Assembly (NCBI GenBank): GCA_902579465.1
Contig: CACHGV010000002.1
Location: 62,001-126,000 of the forward strand
Length of the DNA: 64,000 bases
From: an uncultured Pelagibacteraceae bacterium
GTDB lineage: Bacteria; Pseudomonadota; Alphaproteobacteria; Pelagibacterales; Pelagibacteraceae
Direction: 5' to 3'
The notes under the pieces were generated by a model. The model did no database searches, had not been told where the DNA came from, and saw only the letters and a list, made by a program, of their open reading frames with translations. The translations under genes were made by a program, and so were the position numbers. Positions 61,799 through 64,000 of the stretch are shown here, piece by piece. Every line of letters begins with the position of its first letter. The first letter of the stretch is position 1.

Positions 61799-63217
61799 AT
61801 GCTTGAAAATAAATCAGTTAAAGAAATTATTTCTTTAATTAAGAAAAAGGATGTTTCAGTAAAAGAAATAGTTGGCTTATATTTTGAAAGAATAAAAAAA
61901 TTTAATCCATCTTTGAATGCTATTGTTTCAATTAAGGATGAAGAGGAAATAATTAAAGAAGCTGAGATTAAGGACAAAAATTTTGAACAGAATAAGCCGT
62001 TATTTGGCTTACCTCTTGCCTCTAAAGATTTGCTAGATGTAGTTGGTTTTCCAACCACTTATGGTTTTCCTGGATATAAAGATTATTTTCCAAAAAAAAA
62101 TTCTATAATTGTTGATCGTCAGATAGATGCTGGTGGATTAATAATTGGAAAGACAAATACTGCTGAATTAGGAGTGGGCGCTCATACAGCTAATAGATTA
62201 TTTGGAATAACACCAAACATATATGGAAATAGTCAATCATCAGGTGGATCGAGTGGTGGAGCTGGTGTTGCAGTTGCAGCAAATTTACTGCCATTTGCTG
62301 ATGGTACAGATATGATGGGTTCTTGTAGAACACCTGCTGCTTACGCAAATGTTTATGGTTTTAGACCAACACCAGGATTACTTCCCGATTATCGAACAAA
62401 TGAAAAAAAGAAAAATCTTCCAGTTATTTCAACACCAGGATGTCTAGCCAGAACACCTGAAGATATGTCTATTTTTTTAGATGTCATAGTTGGAGAACAT
62501 AAAGAAGATCCAATTTCTTTCAGTTTAGATAATTCTTTTAGTGAGGTTAATTTAAGTGACCAGGAATTTTCAAAAATAAAAATTGGATGGTTATCTGATA
62601 TGAATGGTAATTATCAATATGATCCTGAGATAATTGAAATATGCAACAAACAACTTAACAATCTTGAAAAGCATAAAGTTATAATTGAAAACTTAAAACC
62701 AAAAATAGATGCTCATAAATTATGGAATTGCTGGGGAACGTTGAGAGCAAAAAGTATTTATGAGGATATTATTACAATGAATATAAAAGATGTTAATGAA
62801 ATGACTCCACAAGCGATATGGGAATACAATAAAGGTATCAAACTTACAGATGAAGATGTAAAATCTGCTCTTAACTCAAGAATTGAATTATCAAATGATG
62901 TAAATAGTTTATTTGGTGATTTTGATTTTTTAGCTTTACCATCTCAACAATCATTTCCTTTTGATAAAAATTTAAGACACCCAGAAAAAATTAATGATAA
63001 ATTAATGGATACTTATCATAGATGGATTGAAATACATATATTTGCTAGTCTTTTTTACTTACCATCAATTTCTTTACCTATTGGTTTTAATAAAGAGGGA
63101 TTTCCAATAGGTATTCAAATTATAGCAAAACAAAAAGAAGATTTAAAAGTGATATCTTTTGCAAAAAGATATGAAGAAATTTTTAATTATTCTAAAATTA
63201 AACCAAAATTAAACTAA
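61799..63217 (+). CDS. Amidase (amidase-signature family)
   Basis: A 472-aa AS-family hydrolase: Lys76 in ASKDLLDVVGFPTTYG, Gly/Ser-rich signature SQSSGGSSGGAGVAVAANLLPFADGTD and nucleophile Ser175 in DMMGSCRTPAA. Triad Lys-cis Ser-Ser is complete. GatA would have TDTGGSIR; the MMGSCR variant and lack of gatB/gatC neighbours argue for a free amidase. It overlaps the next gene by one base (TAATG) and follows the alcohol dehydrogenase by 12 bp, so these three form an operon. Confidence 0.92.
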   Translation: MLENKSVKEIISLIKKKDVSVKEIVGLYFERIKKFNPSLNAIVSIKDEEEIIKEAEIKDKNFEQNKPLFGLPLASKDLLDVVGFPTTYGFPGYKDYFPKKNSIIVDRQIDAGGLIIGKTNTAELGVGAHTANRLFGITPNIYGNSQSSGGSSGGAGVAVAANLLPFADGTDMMGSCRTPAAYANVYGFRPTPGLLPDYRTNEKKKNLPVISTPGCLARTPEDMSIFLDVIVGEHKEDPISFSLDNSFSEVNLSDQEFSKIKIGWLSDMNGNYQYDPEIIEICNKQLNNLEKHKVIIENLKPKIDAHKLWNCWGTLRAKSIYEDIITMNIKDVNEMTPQAIWEYNKGIKLTDEDVKSALNSRIELSNDVNSLFGDFDFLALPSQQSFPFDKNLRHPEKINDKLMDTYHRWIEIHIFASLFYLPSISLPIGFNKEGFPIGIQIIAKQKEDLKVISFAKRYEEIFNYSKIKPKLN

Positions 63218-64000
63218 TGGTCAGACACAAACATCATTTTAAAATAGCTTTTGCATTAGCAATAGCTGCTGGATCATGGGGAGTTTATTGGCTACCTCAA
63301 AGAATTTTAGAAGATGGGGGACTTACTGGAGGTTGGGGAACAATTTCTCAAATGATGATCGGAATTTTATTACTTACACCCATCTCTTTGTGGAGAAAGT
63401 ATAAAGGTCGTACATCTGGTTTAGAAATTCCTTTTGTTGGTTTTTTAACCGGCAGTGGTTTTATATGTTACGCATTAAGTTTCTTGCTTACAGATGTTGT
63501 AAGAGCATTGATCATGTTTTACATGATACCTGTCTGGACGACTATTTTTGAAATATATTTTTTAAAAAAAAGACCAGGTTTAGAAAGAGTTTTAACTTTA
63601 AGCTTAGCACTTGGGGGCTTGTGGGTAGTTTTCAGTCAATCTAATATCATACCATTACCACAAAATGCAGGAGATTGGTTGGCATTACTAGGAGGTGTAC
63701 TATTTGGCGCTGGATTAGTACGTTTAGAAATTTCTAAAACAGACGGTGTGTTTCCAGTAATCTTTTCTTTCTTCGTTTATGGGACAATATTTAACATTTT
63801 TGCTGGCTTTATTTTAAAAGATTACTTAGGACCTATGCCACCGATTGAAGCCTTTGCATCAATGTTTACTTTTTTAGTTCTTATTTCAGTATTTTATTTT
63901 ATTCCTACCGGAGTAGTTATAATGTGGTCTCCATCTGTTTTAGGTGCAGGCCTTTGTGCAATATTGTATTTAAGCGAAATAGTAGTTGGAGTTATATCAG
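63217..64000 (+). CDS. DMT-family transporter (3' truncated by window end)
   Basis: Not in the ORF track because it has no stop in the window. The ATG at 63217 overlaps the amidase stop, and the frame stays open to base 64000 (about 261 codons). Translation begins MVRHKHHFKIAFALAIAAGSWGVYWLPQ and continues as hydrophobic helices (FLTGSGFICYALSFLLTDVVRALIMFYMIPVWTTIFEIYFLKKRPG), with the RALIMFYMIPVW pattern typical of EamA repeats. Seven or eight helices are present before the cut. Substrate unknown. Confidence 0.85.
   Translation, partial: MVRHKHHFKIAFALAIAAGSWGVYWLPQRILEDGGLTGGWGTISQMMIGILLLTPISLWRKYKGRTSGLEIPFVGFLTGSGFICYALSFLLTDVVRALIMFYMIPVWTTIFEIYFLKKRPGLERVLTLSLALGGLWVVFSQSNIIPLPQNAGDWLALLGGVLFGAGLVRLEISKTDGVFPVIFSFFVYGTIFNIFAGFILKDYLGPMPPIEAFASMFTFLVLISVFYFIPTGVVIMWSPSVLGAGLCAILYLSEIVVGVIS

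Noticed and set aside
61708-62058. 116-aa - strand ORF across the alcohol dehydrogenase/amidase junction
   Set aside because: It is antisense to both genes, has no motifs, and the amidase start and frame are clear.

Overview
The window looks like a piece of a SAR11-type (Candidatus Pelagibacter-like) marine alphaproteobacterial chromosome. The DNA is strongly AT-rich and genes are packed with 1-15 bp gaps or short overlaps. Solute-binding-protein transporters are prominent, and I see no insertion sequences, phage genes, CRISPR arrays, tRNAs or rRNAs. No stretch longer than about 120 bp lacks a gene, so the genome appears streamlined. The taxonomic call is my inference from composition, gene content and density, not from a search.

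Layout. (1) 1-9374, + strand: end of ilvB, then ilvN, ilvC and leuA (branched-chain amino acid synthesis), running with a 2 bp gap into the rod-shape/elongasome cluster mreB-mreC-mreD-mrdA(PBP2)-mrdB(RodA). (2) 9448-18469, + strand: a compact run with a DadA-like FAD oxidoreductase, a fused indolepyruvate ferredoxin oxidoreductase, a DMT exporter, a 2-hydroxyacid dehydrogenase, an HDAC-like deacetylase, MsrB and a DUF1479 dioxygenase-like protein. It meets grxC and a DUF2805 gene on the - strand. (3) 19174-32540, + strand: a LysE exporter, a first Liv-type ABC importer (binding protein, terminator, LivH, 60-aa ORF, LivM, LivG, LivF), AzlCD, a secreted pentapeptide-repeat protein, a CsiD/GlaH glutarate hydroxylase, a ProC-like reductase, a second Liv-type importer (LivG-F-H-M) and a second LysE exporter. 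The binding protein next to the second importer is convergent on the - strand (32588-33778). (4) 33852-40413, - strand: a tight six-gene operon of unknown substrate (LLM flavin oxidoreductase, ThDP enzyme, AA_synth/DUF1185 protein, alpha/beta hydrolase, aldehyde dehydrogenase, EamA transporter). (5) 40514-54598: a quaternary-amine region around a 35 bp divergent promoter. The - strand carries class II aldolase, CitE-like lyase, thioesterase, TauD-type dioxygenase, GMC oxidoreductase, EamA and an IPNS-like dioxygenase. The + strand carries a BKACE (DUF849) enzyme, L-carnitine dehydrogenase, an LLM oxidoreductase and a hydrolase. An SDR, a PhyH-like dioxygenase and a ProV follow on the - strand, then a gamma-butyrobetaine dioxygenase-like gene on +. 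(6) 54593-64000: GDPD phosphodiesterase, ProX, a fused double ProW, a second ProV, EamA, an iron alcohol dehydrogenase, an amidase and a truncated DMT transporter.

How it fits together. The second half reads as a catabolic area for methylated/quaternary amines. Uptake would be by ProXWV. Gamma-butyrobetaine would be hydroxylated to carnitine, oxidised to 3-dehydrocarnitine, cleaved with acetyl-CoA to betainyl-CoA plus acetoacetate, and hydrolysed to glycine betaine. Every enzyme of that route has a candidate within about 10 kb. Six different Fe(II)/2-oxoglutarate-type oxygenases and five EamA-type transporters in 64 kb stand out for such a compact genome. Function calls rest on recognised motifs and remembered family sequences; no database search was run.
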